Below, in pieces: positions 1 to 6,995 of a DNA stretch of 8,588 nt. The DNA lies in contig JAQGLD010000458.1 in the NCBI GenBank assembly GCA_028293055.1, forward strand, positions 1 to 8,588, in the 5' to 3' direction. The translations under genes were made by a program, and so were the position numbers. A model generated the notes under the pieces. It was given only the letters and a program-made list of their open reading frames with translations. It was not told the origin of the DNA and did not search any database. How positions within the stretch are numbered: position 1 is the first letter of the stretch; every line of letters starts with the position of its first letter. This stretch comes from Alphaproteobacteria bacterium (lineage in GTDB: Bacteria; Pseudomonadota; Alphaproteobacteria; Sphingomonadales; Sphingomonadaceae).

Positions 1-1369
1 GGGCGGCGAGCATGTCAGCGGGGTAGGGGACATTGTCGGTCTTGCGCAACACATCGATCGCGCGCGCAGGCTGTCCGGCGAGGATGTGGAGGGTCGCTAC
101 CCGGGTCGAGAGCGGGCCCTGGGCAATGTCGGTCGTGCGGGTCAGCAATTGGTGCTCGAGCAGCTCGGCGGCGCGACCGTACAGGCCGGCAGCTTCCAGG
201 CGCTGGCCGAGCTGGCTGACCAGATAGTCCCCTGCGGAGCCGGCCGGAGTCAGATCACGAAAGTCCCAATAGATTCCCGCCGCCTGATCGATCGGAAGAC
301 CGCTGTTCGGGGACAATGCCGTCAGCAGGGAGGCCTGAAGGCCCGAGAGCATCGCCTGATCGTCGGTGTCGAGCCGGAAGTAGCGGAAAAGGCCCGCGCC
401 GGCGGCGAGCGAGCCGCGCAGATCGTGGGTCCTCGTGGCCAGCGCATAGCTAAGCTTGAGGGTCCGTTCCTCGATGGCGCCTCCGCGCCAAGTGTAGCTT
501 ATCGAGTCTAGCCGCTTTAGCGCGGCCTTTGCCGGCACTCCGCCGTGCATCGCGCCGGCTTCGATCGCGCTCAGGCGCGCATCCACCTTCTGTTCCGGAT
601 TTCCGTTCTGCCCGGCCTGGGCGAAGCGAAGGCGGCCCTCGGCGACTCTGCCCAGGGCCGACAGGGCGCGGCCTCGAAGCAGATTGGCCCCGGGGTTGGA
701 ATCGGGGACCCCAGTGAGCCAGCGCATGGCCAGCTCGGGGCGTCCCGCGGCGAGCGCGGAATCGGCGGCCGACAGGACGAACGGCTGGAGGTCGGCGCCG
801 TGGCGGGCGCGCATGGCGGGTAGGGCGCAGCCGATCTGGCCAAGTGCTTCCGCGGGGCGGTGCGCATCGCCGAGTGCGCGCAGCCGCCAGGCGCAGGCTT
901 CGGCATTGCCGTTGAGCGCGGGCAGGGAAAGGGCGCCAAGAGCTTCGTCCGAGCGGCCGAGCATTTCGAGGGTCACACCCCGGGCCAGCCCATAAGCTGC
1001 GACCAGGGCGATGTTCGGATCGTCGGAAAGCATCACGTCGAGCACGCCCAGGGCTTCCCCGGCCATATGCGATCCGATCAGGCTGCGCGCATAATCCCAT
1101 CGCGCCTGCTGGCGCGTCTCAGGGGTCGAATTTGCGAGCTTCGTCCAGGAGACGGAGCTCGGAACGATCTCCCACGCAGCCGGAGAATTGACTTGCGGCC
1201 CGTTGGCCAGGTTTGCTCCGAAACCGGGAAAGCGCGGCGCCGTGGGCTCCTGGCCAGGGGCGATCGCGTCGCCTGGCGGCGAGATCGAATCCGGCGCGGT
1301 CGTTTCTGCCGCGGGCGAGGCGGAGGCGGTGGCGAACATCGCCGCCGACGCGAGCAGGAACTTCTTCAC
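1..1369 (-). CDS. TPR-type exported protein, flagellar-locus associated (partial, runs off left edge)
   Basis: The frame is open from a GTG at 1369 to the window edge, about 456 codons with no stop. The start gives a convincing Sec signal peptide (MKKFLLASAAMFATASA, cleavage near residue 18), so a periplasmic location is inferred. The in-frame ATG at 1339 would cut away most of that signal. The mature part is alanine/leucine-rich and helical, with repeat-like units such as AGEALGVLDVMLSDDPNIAL and GLYGRAAELLEHQL, typical of degenerate tetratricopeptide repeats. From memory, the segment running from IYWDFRDLTP through LGQRLEAAGLYGRAAELLEHQL resembles a large TPR protein encoded near motE in many Alphaproteobacteria; this was not searched. 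The gene starts 4 nt after the stop of the 84-residue gene and has no clear Shine-Dalgarno, which suggests translational coupling. The molecular function is unknown; a role in motility is inferred only from location. Confidence 0.8.
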   Translation of the reverse strand, partial: MKKFLLASAAMFATASASPAAETTAPDSISPPGDAIAPGQEPTAPRFPGFGANLANGPQVNSPAAWEIVPSSVSWTKLANSTPETRQQARWDYARSLIGSHMAGEALGVLDVMLSDDPNIALVAAYGLARGVTLEMLGRSDEALGALSLPALNGNAEACAWRLRALGDAHRPAEALGQIGCALPAMRARHGADLQPFVLSAADSALAAGRPELAMRWLTGVPDSNPGANLLRGRALSALGRVAEGRLRFAQAGQNGNPEQKVDARLSAIEAGAMHGGVPAKAALKRLDSISYTWRGGAIEERTLKLSYALATRTHDLRGSLAAGAGLFRYFRLDTDDQAMLSGLQASLLTALSPNSGLPIDQAAGIYWDFRDLTPAGSAGDYLVSQLGQRLEAAGLYGRAAELLEHQLLTRTTDIAQGPLSTRVATLHILAGQPARAIDVLRKTDNVPYPADMLAA

Positions 1370-1373
1370 CGCG

Positions 1374-1628
1374 TCAGAGCTGCAGCAGGAAGGTGAACAA
1401 GCCGCCGCCGATGGCGCAGCCAAGCACGAACAACAAGGCGATGAGCCAAGGCATTCCGCCACTCTCGGTTGCCGCGCTCTGCGCTCCGGCCGCGATGGCC
1501 GCCCCGCCGGTCGCAACGCCCGGCTGAATGGCACGGCTCCGCCGCCCAGCGGCTGCGACGGCCGCGCCAGGCTGGGCACCCGCTCCCGAATAGACTTTTA
1601 CCTTCGCGGGCCTCTGATCTCGGCTCAT
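1374..1628 (-). CDS. Small protein with a single C-terminal transmembrane helix
   Basis: This 84-residue protein starts at ATG 1628, preceded by GTAGG about 5 nt upstream. Residues 1-58 are hydrophilic to low-complexity: MSRDQRPAKVKVYSG, then an Ala/Gly-rich stretch with several arginines. Residues 60-84 form one hydrophobic helix (PWLIALLFVLGCAIGGGLF and following) that reaches the C-terminus, so it looks like a tail-anchored or bitopic inner-membrane protein with its N-terminus in the cytoplasm. I do not recognise a family. It is the first gene of a two-gene unit with the TPR protein, whose GTG lies 4 nt beyond this stop. A TATAAT-containing element sits 27 nt upstream of the start, in the same position as ahead of fliL. 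It may anchor or partner the TPR protein, or the pair may correspond to one longer protein elsewhere; both are guesses. Confidence 0.7.
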   Translation of the reverse strand: MSRDQRPAKVKVYSGAGAQPGAAVAAAGRRSRAIQPGVATGGAAIAAGAQSAATESGGMPWLIALLFVLGCAIGGGLFTFLLQL

Positions 1629-1652
1629 TTAACCTACTCTCAAGCTTTGATC

Positions 1653-1666
1653 CTATTATAGGATGA
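1653..1666 (-). promoter_or_regulatory. Promoter-like element (TCATCCTATAATAG) ahead of the 84-residue gene
   Basis: Read on the minus strand, this 14-mer is identical to one ahead of fliL (4898-4911) and contains a perfect TATAAT at 1660-1655. The predicted transcription start would be near 1648, leaving about 20 nt of leader before ATG 1628. No TTGACA-like -35 lies at 16-18 nt; GAAA lies 14 nt upstream of TCCTATAA, as it does ahead of fliL. The core TCCTATAA matches 6 of 8 positions of the sigma-28 -10 GCCGATAA, so either sigma factor is possible. On both strands the site is a near-perfect palindrome (ATCCTA-TTA-TAGGAT, 1650-1664), so it may also serve the divergent plus-strand gene. Confidence 0.5.
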
Positions 1667-1694
1667 AGTGACCCAGCTTTCCCGGAGACATGAA

Positions 1695-2108
1695 TTGCGG
1701 AAGCGTATGCAGATCGCGAGTGCCGCTATTCTTGCAATTGCTGCAGGCGGAATCCTCTCGGCTTCGGCCATGGCCAGTTCGTCCTCGCCGCCGGCCGAGC
1801 TCCATCTCGTTCCGCTCGACGAGCTCAATGTGCCGATCGTCGACTCCGGGCGGCTCGACGGAACGTTGCGAGTGCGCTTCATGGTCAATACGGTGGATGC
1901 TGCCAGTGCCGATGCGCTCGGCCAGCGACTGCCCGAGCTGCGCTCCCTCGCGCTCGGCGCAGCGACCGATTTCTCGCAAATCTATGCTTCGGGCATGGCC
2001 CCGGTGAACGCCGAAATCCTCAAGCAGAAGATGCGGGCTGCGCTCCAGCACGCGCATCCGGAAATTGCGGACGTCCTCGTCATCCAGGTTTCCGCCGCCC
2101 AGGCTTGA
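1695..2108 (+). CDS. Small exported or membrane-anchored protein with FliL-like periplasmic core
   Basis: The gene is read divergently from the 84-residue gene. I chose the TTG at 1695 because GGAGA lies 6 nt upstream (1684-1688) and the product begins MRKRMQIASAAILAIAAGGI, a good signal peptide or membrane anchor (137 residues). Alternatives in the same frame are GTG 1668 (146 residues) and ATG 1707. The remainder is ELHLVPLDELNVPIV, then LRVRFMVNTVDAASADAL, LPELRSLALGAATDF and a helix with VLVIQV at the end. This order (strand motif ending in VPIV, long strand, a xLP helix, final helix and strand) parallels the periplasmic domain of FliL in this same window (VDVPPMVVNL, LKLHFVLVPAEG, RLPLILDSFQPFL, IRDILIQDL). 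Homology to FliL is my inference from pattern, not a search result. A stator-linked or basal-body role would fit the location. Confidence 0.7.
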   Translation: MRKRMQIASAAILAIAAGGILSASAMASSSSPPAELHLVPLDELNVPIVDSGRLDGTLRVRFMVNTVDAASADALGQRLPELRSLALGAATDFSQIYASGMAPVNAEILKQKMRAALQHAHPEIADVLVIQVSAAQA

Positions 2109-2280
2109 GCCCGGCGGCACATGGGGTCCCATGCGCAGCCGGGGAGGCGACAATCGTCTTCGCACAGGCTGAAAGGCCCGCATTCCAGCTGCTAGCCGGC
2201 GGTAGGCCCCTCCAGCGCAAGGCGGACGAGTAGCGCGGCCCGCACTTTTCTGTATTTCCTGATTGGCTAAGGATCCGCGC
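2109..2280. other. Convergent intergenic gap
   Basis: The gap lies between the plus-strand FliL-like gene and the minus-strand motE-like gene, where both operons should stop. Just after the stop codon is a short inverted repeat, CATGGGGTCCCATG (2120-2133), with a 5-bp stem and 4-nt loop and no T-run behind it. A TTTT run at 2247-2250 follows GC-rich sequence but lacks a clear hairpin. No gene and no convincing intrinsic terminator was found, so Rho-dependent termination is possible. Confidence 0.4.
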
Positions 2281-2841
2281 TCAGCGCGCGGCCTTCGCGC
2301 CCCCGCCTGCCGGAAGCGCCCGGCGCACCACCGGATGCTTGCGGGCGAGCGCCATGCTCAGCGATGCGGCGCCGTTCGGAGTCATTGCCGCCATGATCAT
2401 CGCGGTCGATCGATCGCGCATGCGCTTGGCGACCTGCATCTGCACGTCCATCGCGAGCTGCTCGAATACTATGGCCGCCTTGGCCGGCTTCATCGACTGG
2501 TAGATTCGCGCGAGATTGTCGAACTGCTCTCCGGCATCGGCCGGCGCGGCACCCGCAGCCGCGGCACCGCCGGGTTGCTGCTGAGGCTGGGCGCCCGGGT
2601 CCCCGGCCGGAGCTGCCGACTGCAGGCGGGTCTCGGTGGCCCGGGCCGCTTGCTCGCGCAGGTCGAGCTGGCGCTGGCGCCGCGCGGCGGCGCGATCGCG
2701 GTCGGCAACGCTCTGCTGGATCGAGGCGCCGAGGCGAGTCTCGGGAGCTTGCGCGGCCGCGGAAATGGCGGCGCCATGACCGATTGCGGCGAGCGCCGCT
2801 GCACCGGCGAGAAGGGTGAGAAGCGAAGGCTTGGTCGACAT
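2281..2841 (-). CDS. motE: MotE-like periplasmic flagellar protein (MgtE N-domain-like)
   Basis: The product has 186 residues. Residues 1-30 are a signal peptide (MSTKPSLLTLLAGAAALAAI). Residues 38-74 are charged and helical, a likely coiled coil (VADRDRAAARRQRQLDLREQ). Residues 75-104 are a Pro/Gln/Ala-rich linker. Residues 105-167 (FDNLARIYQSMKPAKAAIVF, then MQVAKRMRDRSTAMIMAAM) match the helical MgtE_N/FliG-like fold found in MotE proteins. MotE in Sinorhizobium is a periplasmic chaperone needed for the MotC motility protein; the exact partner here is unknown. It is the last gene of the fliL operon, and its ATG shares one base with the upstream stop (TGATG at 2843-2839), which suggests translational coupling. 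The family call is fairly firm; the symbol is by family resemblance. Confidence 0.8.
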   Translation of the reverse strand: MSTKPSLLTLLAGAAALAAIGHGAAISAAAQAPETRLGASIQQSVADRDRAAARRQRQLDLREQAARATETRLQSAAPAGDPGAQPQQQPGGAAAAGAAPADAGEQFDNLARIYQSMKPAKAAIVFEQLAMDVQMQVAKRMRDRSTAMIMAAMTPNGAASLSMALARKHPVVRRALPAGGGAKAAR

Positions 2842-3206
2842 CAGGCGGCTTTCTTGGCGGCGGCGCGCGAGGCCGGCTTGGCCGGTGCCTTGCTCGCCTT
2901 GCCGCTGGCTTCGAGGATTCGTTCGGCGACCGAATTGCCGATCCCGATCATCATGGTCAGCTCCTCGAGAATCTTGCCGCCGTCGATGACCGTTCGGGCA
3001 TTGCTCGCGCAGTCGGTCTGCAGCGTCTTCTTGAGCTCGCTGAGCACCGCCCGCGCCTCGCGGGTCGCGTTGTCGAGCGCTGCGACGGTGTCGCGAAGCC
3101 CGCCATCCTTCACGGCCTTTAGGCTTCGCATCATCCGCACGCTCTGGACCAGTACGGCGATGCACAGCATCATCACGAGGAAATTGGTGAAGACTGAGAA
3201 GGTCAT
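2841..3206 (-). CDS. DUF6468-type bitopic membrane protein of the fliLM operon
   Basis: The product has 121 residues. I chose ATG 3206 because it overlaps the fliM stop (ATGA) and places a membrane helix at the N-terminus (residues 5-23, VFTNFLVMMLCIAVLVQSV). A longer in-frame start inside fliM would put an unlikely arginine-rich leader ahead of it. Residues 24-100 are a charged, probably helical cytoplasmic region (ALDNATREARAVLSELKKTL, then GKILEELTMMIGIGNSVAER). Residues 101-121 are a Lys/Ala/Pro tail. The layout fits the DUF6468 family found between fliM and motE in Alphaproteobacteria. In Caulobacter a protein called PflI, involved in flagellar positioning, is to my recollection encoded near fliLM. 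Whether this gene is its orthologue is unverified, so I give no symbol. Its role is unknown apart from flagellar context. Confidence 0.8.
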   Translation of the reverse strand: MTFSVFTNFLVMMLCIAVLVQSVRMMRSLKAVKDGGLRDTVAALDNATREARAVLSELKKTLQTDCASNARTVIDGGKILEELTMMIGIGNSVAERILEASGKASKAPAKPASRAAAKKAA

Positions 3207-4363
3207 TTCGGCATTCCCTTTGAGATCTGGGTCATCACCTGGACGGCGATGTTGCTCGAGCGCTGGCCGATCTGGGCCCGTCCGAGCGGCACTCCGCCAC
3301 AATGGAGCTCGAGCGGGTCGTCGGCTCCGGTGCCGAGGATGATCGTCTGTCCGACGGCGAGCTTGACCACCTCGCGAAGCGGCAGCTGCTTGATCCCGAG
3401 CACCACATCGAGCGAGACTTCAGTCTTGCGCATCTCGGCGGCCATGTGGGTTTCCCACACACCGTCGCCGCCCAGCTTCTCGCCCATGAAGCGCTGGATC
3501 AACTTGTCGCGCACCGGCTCGAGCAGGGCATAAGGCAGCAATATGCTGAATTTCCCACCGCGGCCGTCCATGTCGACCCGGAAGGTCGCGACCGCGGCGA
3601 CATTGCTCGGAGTCGCGATGGCGGCGAAACGCGGGCTGGTCTCGATCCGTTCGAGCTCCATTCCGATCTGGGCGATGGGTTCGAACGCCTTGGCCATTTC
3701 CGACAGCGCGACCTGCGCCATCTTGGCGACCAGATTGGTCTCGATCGTGGTGAAGCCGCGGCCTTCGATGCGCATCGGTTCGCCGCCGCGGCGGCCACCG
3801 AGCAAGGTGTCGACGATGGCGTAGATCAGGCTCGATTCGATCGTGATCAGGCCGTAATTCTCCCACTCGTCGACATGGAAGACTCCGATCATCGCCGGCA
3901 GGGCTATCCGGTTGGTAAACTCGCCGAAGCGGATCGAACTCAGATCCTCGAAGCTGACGTCGATCGCGTCCGAGGTCAGATTGCGCATCGCAGTCGCGAA
4001 GGTCCGCACCATGCGGTCGCAGACGACTTCGAGCATGGGCAGCTTTTCATGGCTGACTATGTTGGATTCGATGACTGCGCGCAGGCCGCTCTTGCGCTGC
4101 GGCCCGACCGCGGAATCCTGGCCGAATAGGGCGTCGATGTCGGCCTGATTGAACAGTTCCGAGCCGTCGCCGACCAGCGGCGGGTCGGGAAGGACGAGAT
4201 CGTCGAATCCGTCCGCGCCCGCTCCGGCCGCGGGAGCTTCGTCGACCTTCGTATCGCCGCCGGCGTCGCGGACGGCTTCGAGGGCCTCGTCGATCGCTGC
4301 CTGGTCTTCCGCCGAAGCTTCGGTAGCGACTGCCGGGTCGAGGTTGTGGGCTTCGTCCGTCAT
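3203..4363 (-). CDS. fliM: Flagellar motor switch protein FliM
   Basis: FliM forms the C-ring layer that binds phosphorylated CheY and sets rotation direction. The product has 386 residues. The CheY-binding motif family is visible as QADIDALF (residues 73-80). The middle CheC-like domain follows at about 92-295, with VDEWENYGLITIESSLIYAI and VDTLLGGRRGG (185-194) in the expected place. The C-terminal SpoA/FliN-like domain covers about 305-386 (EVSLDVVLGIKQLPLREVVK, LGRAQIGQRSSNIAVQVM). An unusual feature is about 70 acidic, Ala-rich residues ahead of QADIDALF, which in well-studied FliM proteins lies within the first 15-20 residues. The start ATG 4363 overlaps the fliL stop by four bases (ATGA), and the stop overlaps the DUF6468 start the same way, so the operon is tightly coupled. 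Confidence 0.96.
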   Translation of the reverse strand: MTDEAHNLDPAVATEASAEDQAAIDEALEAVRDAGGDTKVDEAPAAGAGADGFDDLVLPDPPLVGDGSELFNQADIDALFGQDSAVGPQRKSGLRAVIESNIVSHEKLPMLEVVCDRMVRTFATAMRNLTSDAIDVSFEDLSSIRFGEFTNRIALPAMIGVFHVDEWENYGLITIESSLIYAIVDTLLGGRRGGEPMRIEGRGFTTIETNLVAKMAQVALSEMAKAFEPIAQIGMELERIETSPRFAAIATPSNVAAVATFRVDMDGRGGKFSILLPYALLEPVRDKLIQRFMGEKLGGDGVWETHMAAEMRKTEVSLDVVLGIKQLPLREVVKLAVGQTIILGTGADDPLELHCGGVPLGRAQIGQRSSNIAVQVMTQISKGMPK

Positions 4364-4872
4364 TGCTGGATCAGGTCCTGAATAAGGATGTCGCGAATTC
4401 GGCCGCGGCCGAACGACTCGCCGGCGCGGACCAGCATCTCTTCCTTGAGGCGGAACACGGCGGCGGAGCCGGAAAGGTCCTCCGGCCGCAGCTCGCGCAG
4501 GAAGGGCTGGAAGGAATCGAGGATGAGCGGAAGGCGATCGCGCACCTGCTCCTCGGTCACCCCCTCGGCCGGGACCAGCACGAAATGCAGCTTGAGGAAG
4601 CGCTGCTGGCCGTCATTGCTTCGCAGGTTGACCACCATCGGCGGCACGTCGACATAGATCGGCTTGCCCTCCTCGCCGCTCGCGCTGGCTTCGGCCGCAG
4701 GGGCCGTCGCGCTCTTGCCGCGATGCATCATATAATAGCCGCCGCCCCCGCCGACGCCGAGCAGCAAAGCGGCCGCCGCGGCGATGATCACCATCTTCTT
4801 CTTCTTCGGTTTGACCGACGCGGGAGCCTTCGCTCCTTCGTCTTCGTCCAATCCGTCCACTTCTTCGGCCAC
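4360..4872 (-). CDS. fliL: Flagellar basal-body/stator-associated protein FliL
   Basis: FliL is a single-pass inner-membrane protein that surrounds or contacts the stator and supports motor torque. The product has 170 residues. Residues 1-26 are a charged cytoplasmic N-terminus ending in KPKKKK. Residues 27-48 are the transmembrane helix (MVIIAAAAALLLGVGGGGGY). Residues 50-70 are an Ala/Ser linker. Residues 71-170 are the periplasmic domain with YVDVPPMVVNL (73-83), RFLKLHFVLVPAEGVTEEQV (91-110) and a C-terminal helix ending in DLIQQ. The start is GTG at 4872, supported by GGGAGG about 6 nt upstream. It is the first gene of the minus operon, divergent from flgF. A TATAAT-bearing element lies 28 nt upstream. 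Confidence 0.95.
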   Translation of the reverse strand: MAEEVDGLDEDEGAKAPASVKPKKKKMVIIAAAAALLLGVGGGGGYYMMHRGKSATAPAAEASASGEEGKPIYVDVPPMVVNLRSNDGQQRFLKLHFVLVPAEGVTEEQVRDRLPLILDSFQPFLRELRPEDLSGSAAVFRLKEEMLVRAGESFGRGRIRDILIQDLIQQ

Positions 4873-4897
4873 TTCGAACCTCCCGGCGCAATTGTGT

Positions 4898-4911
4898 CTA
4901 TTATAGGATGA
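4898..4911 (-). promoter_or_regulatory. Promoter-like element (TCATCCTATAATAG) ahead of fliL
   Basis: On the minus strand this 14-mer is identical to that at 1653-1666 and has TATAAT at 4905-4900. It ends 28 nt upstream of GTG 4872, with a predicted start site near 4893. GAAA lies 14 nt upstream of TCCTATAA, as at the other site. It lies within the 84-base divergent region shared with flgF (ATG 4957, AGGA at 4947-4950). I could not assign a separate promoter for the flgF operon with confidence. The sigma factor is undetermined. Confidence 0.5.
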
Positions 4912-4956
4912 GCGCCCGGCAATTTCTGCCTAGCGCGATTTTGTGCAGGAAAGCCG

Positions 4957-5700
4957 ATGGACGTTTCTTCCTATGTGCTGCTGAGCCAGGAGCAGGCCCT
5001 CCGCCGCAAGCTCGACATCGTCGCGAACAACATGGCGAATGCGAATACGGTCGGGTTCAAGCGCGAGCAGGCGCTCTTCCACGAATATGTCGAGCAGACC
5101 ACCGGAGCACCGCTCCAGGAGGCGAAGAACACGTCCTTCGTGCTCGATTACGGCGCGATCCACGACACCAGCCAGGGCGCATTCCAGTCGACCGGCAATC
5201 CGCTCGACGTCATGATCGACGGTCCCGGCTATCTCTCGGTGGAAATGCCCGATGGAAGCACGGCTTATACGCGCGCGGGTTTCCTCAAGGTTCTCCAGTC
5301 CGGCGACCTCGCCACGTCCGGCGGCCAGCGCATCCTCGGCGAGGGCGGCCGGCCGATCAACATTCCACCGGACCAGATGGTCGGCCTGACCATCGCGAAC
5401 GACGGCACGATCAATGGACCGCAGGGCCCGCTCGGCCGGCTGACCGTGACGACCTTCGCCGACGAAGCCAGCGTCTCTCCGGAAGGCGACGGCTTCGTCA
5501 CCGGCAAGAGCGGCACGCTCCTCGCCGCCGCGAACACGTCCTTCAAGGCCGGCGGAGTCGAAGCCTCCAACGTGCAGCCGATCGTCGAGACCACCCAGAT
5601 GGTGGACATCATGCGATCCTACGAAACCAGCGTGAAGATGGCCGACAGCCTCGCTCAGATGCGCCAGCGCGCCATCGAACGGCTCGGCAAGGCCAGTTGA
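4957..5700 (+). CDS. flgF: Flagellar proximal rod protein FlgF
   Basis: FlgF is a proximal rod subunit, exported by the flagellar type III system, and it lacks a Sec signal. The product has 247 residues, a normal length. The rod/hook N-terminal motif is LDIVANNMANANTVGFK (residues 19-35). The central part contains MIDGPGYLSVEMPDGSTAYT and YTRAGFL, common to FlgE/F/G proteins. The C-terminal helix, about residues 222-247 (YETSVKMADSLAQMRQRAIE), forms the D0 coiled coil with the N-terminus. ATG 4957 is preceded by AGGA at 4947-4950. It is the first gene of flgFGAH and is divergent from fliL. I distinguish it from FlgG by its divergent N-terminus (MDVSSYVLLSQEQALRRK) and by the true FlgG immediately downstream. 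Confidence 0.94.
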   Translation: MDVSSYVLLSQEQALRRKLDIVANNMANANTVGFKREQALFHEYVEQTTGAPLQEAKNTSFVLDYGAIHDTSQGAFQSTGNPLDVMIDGPGYLSVEMPDGSTAYTRAGFLKVLQSGDLATSGGQRILGEGGRPINIPPDQMVGLTIANDGTINGPQGPLGRLTVTTFADEASVSPEGDGFVTGKSGTLLAAANTSFKAGGVEASNVQPIVETTQMVDIMRSYETSVKMADSLAQMRQRAIERLGKAS

Positions 5701-5729
5701 TTTTCATCTTTCCTCCGAAAGGCTAGACC

Positions 5730-6515
<786 letters not shown>

Positions 6516-6517
6516 TC

Positions 6518-6973
6518 ATGCGCGCCCTGCTCCTTCTGGCGGGCTGCTGCTCCGCTTCGGCCGCTTTCGCCCAGGCGCCGCCGCCGGCAGCGAATGCGGA
6601 CTTGCCCGTGCTCGCCCGCAACGTCGAAAAAGGCGACATCGTCTCCGCCGCCGATTTCGTGCTCGCCTCGCGGCCGGCGGGGGAGGGGCGCAGCGCGCTC
6701 AGCCCCGACCAGGCGGCAGGCAAGGAAGCGGTCCGATCGCTCCAGGAAGGGACGACGGTACGCTCGTTCGATCTCATCCGACCGCAGTGGGTCCATCGCG
6801 GCGAGCCGGTGACCATCGCGGTGCGCAGCGGCGCGCTCTCCATTACCGCCCAGGGCAAGGCCCTGGCCAGCGGCGCCAGGGGCGAGTCCGTCCGTGTCGT
6901 CAATCTTGCCACCAACCGTACCCTCGATGCCGTCGTCGACGCGCCGGGGATCGTCCGCATTGCCGCGCCCTGA
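6518..6973 (+). CDS. flgA: Flagellar P-ring assembly chaperone FlgA (short form)
   Basis: FlgA is a periplasmic chaperone for assembly of the FlgI P ring around the rod. The product has 151 residues. A Sec signal peptide covers about residues 1-18 (MRALLLLAGCCSASAAFA). A SAF-like segment follows (LPVLARNVEKGDIVSAADFV). The conserved C-terminal domain has VHRGEPVTIAVRSGALSITA, QGKALASGARGESVRVVN and a final VVDAPGIVRIA. It is shorter than enterobacterial FlgA (about 220 residues) because the N-terminal region is missing, as in many Alphaproteobacteria. GAGG (6509-6512) inside the end of flgG is its Shine-Dalgarno. Its client FlgI is not in this window. Confidence 0.9.
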   Translation: MRALLLLAGCCSASAAFAQAPPPAANADLPVLARNVEKGDIVSAADFVLASRPAGEGRSALSPDQAAGKEAVRSLQEGTTVRSFDLIRPQWVHRGEPVTIAVRSGALSITAQGKALASGARGESVRVVNLATNRTLDAVVDAPGIVRIAAP

Positions 6974-6995
6974 GCGCGTTCGAGGGAGAAAATCC

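Noticed and set aside
450..1100. 216-residue minus-strand open frame
   Set aside because: Arg/Pro-rich shadow of the TPR gene, which occupies another frame on the same strand.
1690..2007. ATG at 1690 just after GGAGA, opening a 105-residue frame
   Set aside because: The product is Arg/Ser-rich with no domain; the GGAGA fits the TTG start at 1695 of the FliL-like frame better.
2120..2133. CATGGGGTCCCATG as a terminator
   Set aside because: Only a 5-bp stem with a 4-nt loop and no T-run; too weak to call.
2263..3342. 359-residue plus-strand open frame over the motE and DUF6468 genes
   Set aside because: Arg/Gly-rich low-complexity product antisense to two good genes; a shadow frame.
3302..4129. 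275-residue plus-strand open frame over fliM
   Set aside because: Antisense to fliM, His/Asp/Arg-rich composition with no domain.
4918..4935. GGCA...TTGC-like inverted sequence between fliL and flgF as a sigma-54 promoter
   Set aside because: The spacing between the GG and GC dinucleotides is not the required 10 bases on either strand.
6536..6547. Lipobox-like LAGC near the FlgA N-terminus
   Set aside because: The cysteine is residue 10, leaving too short a hydrophobic core; a normal Sec signal cleaved near residue 18 fits better.
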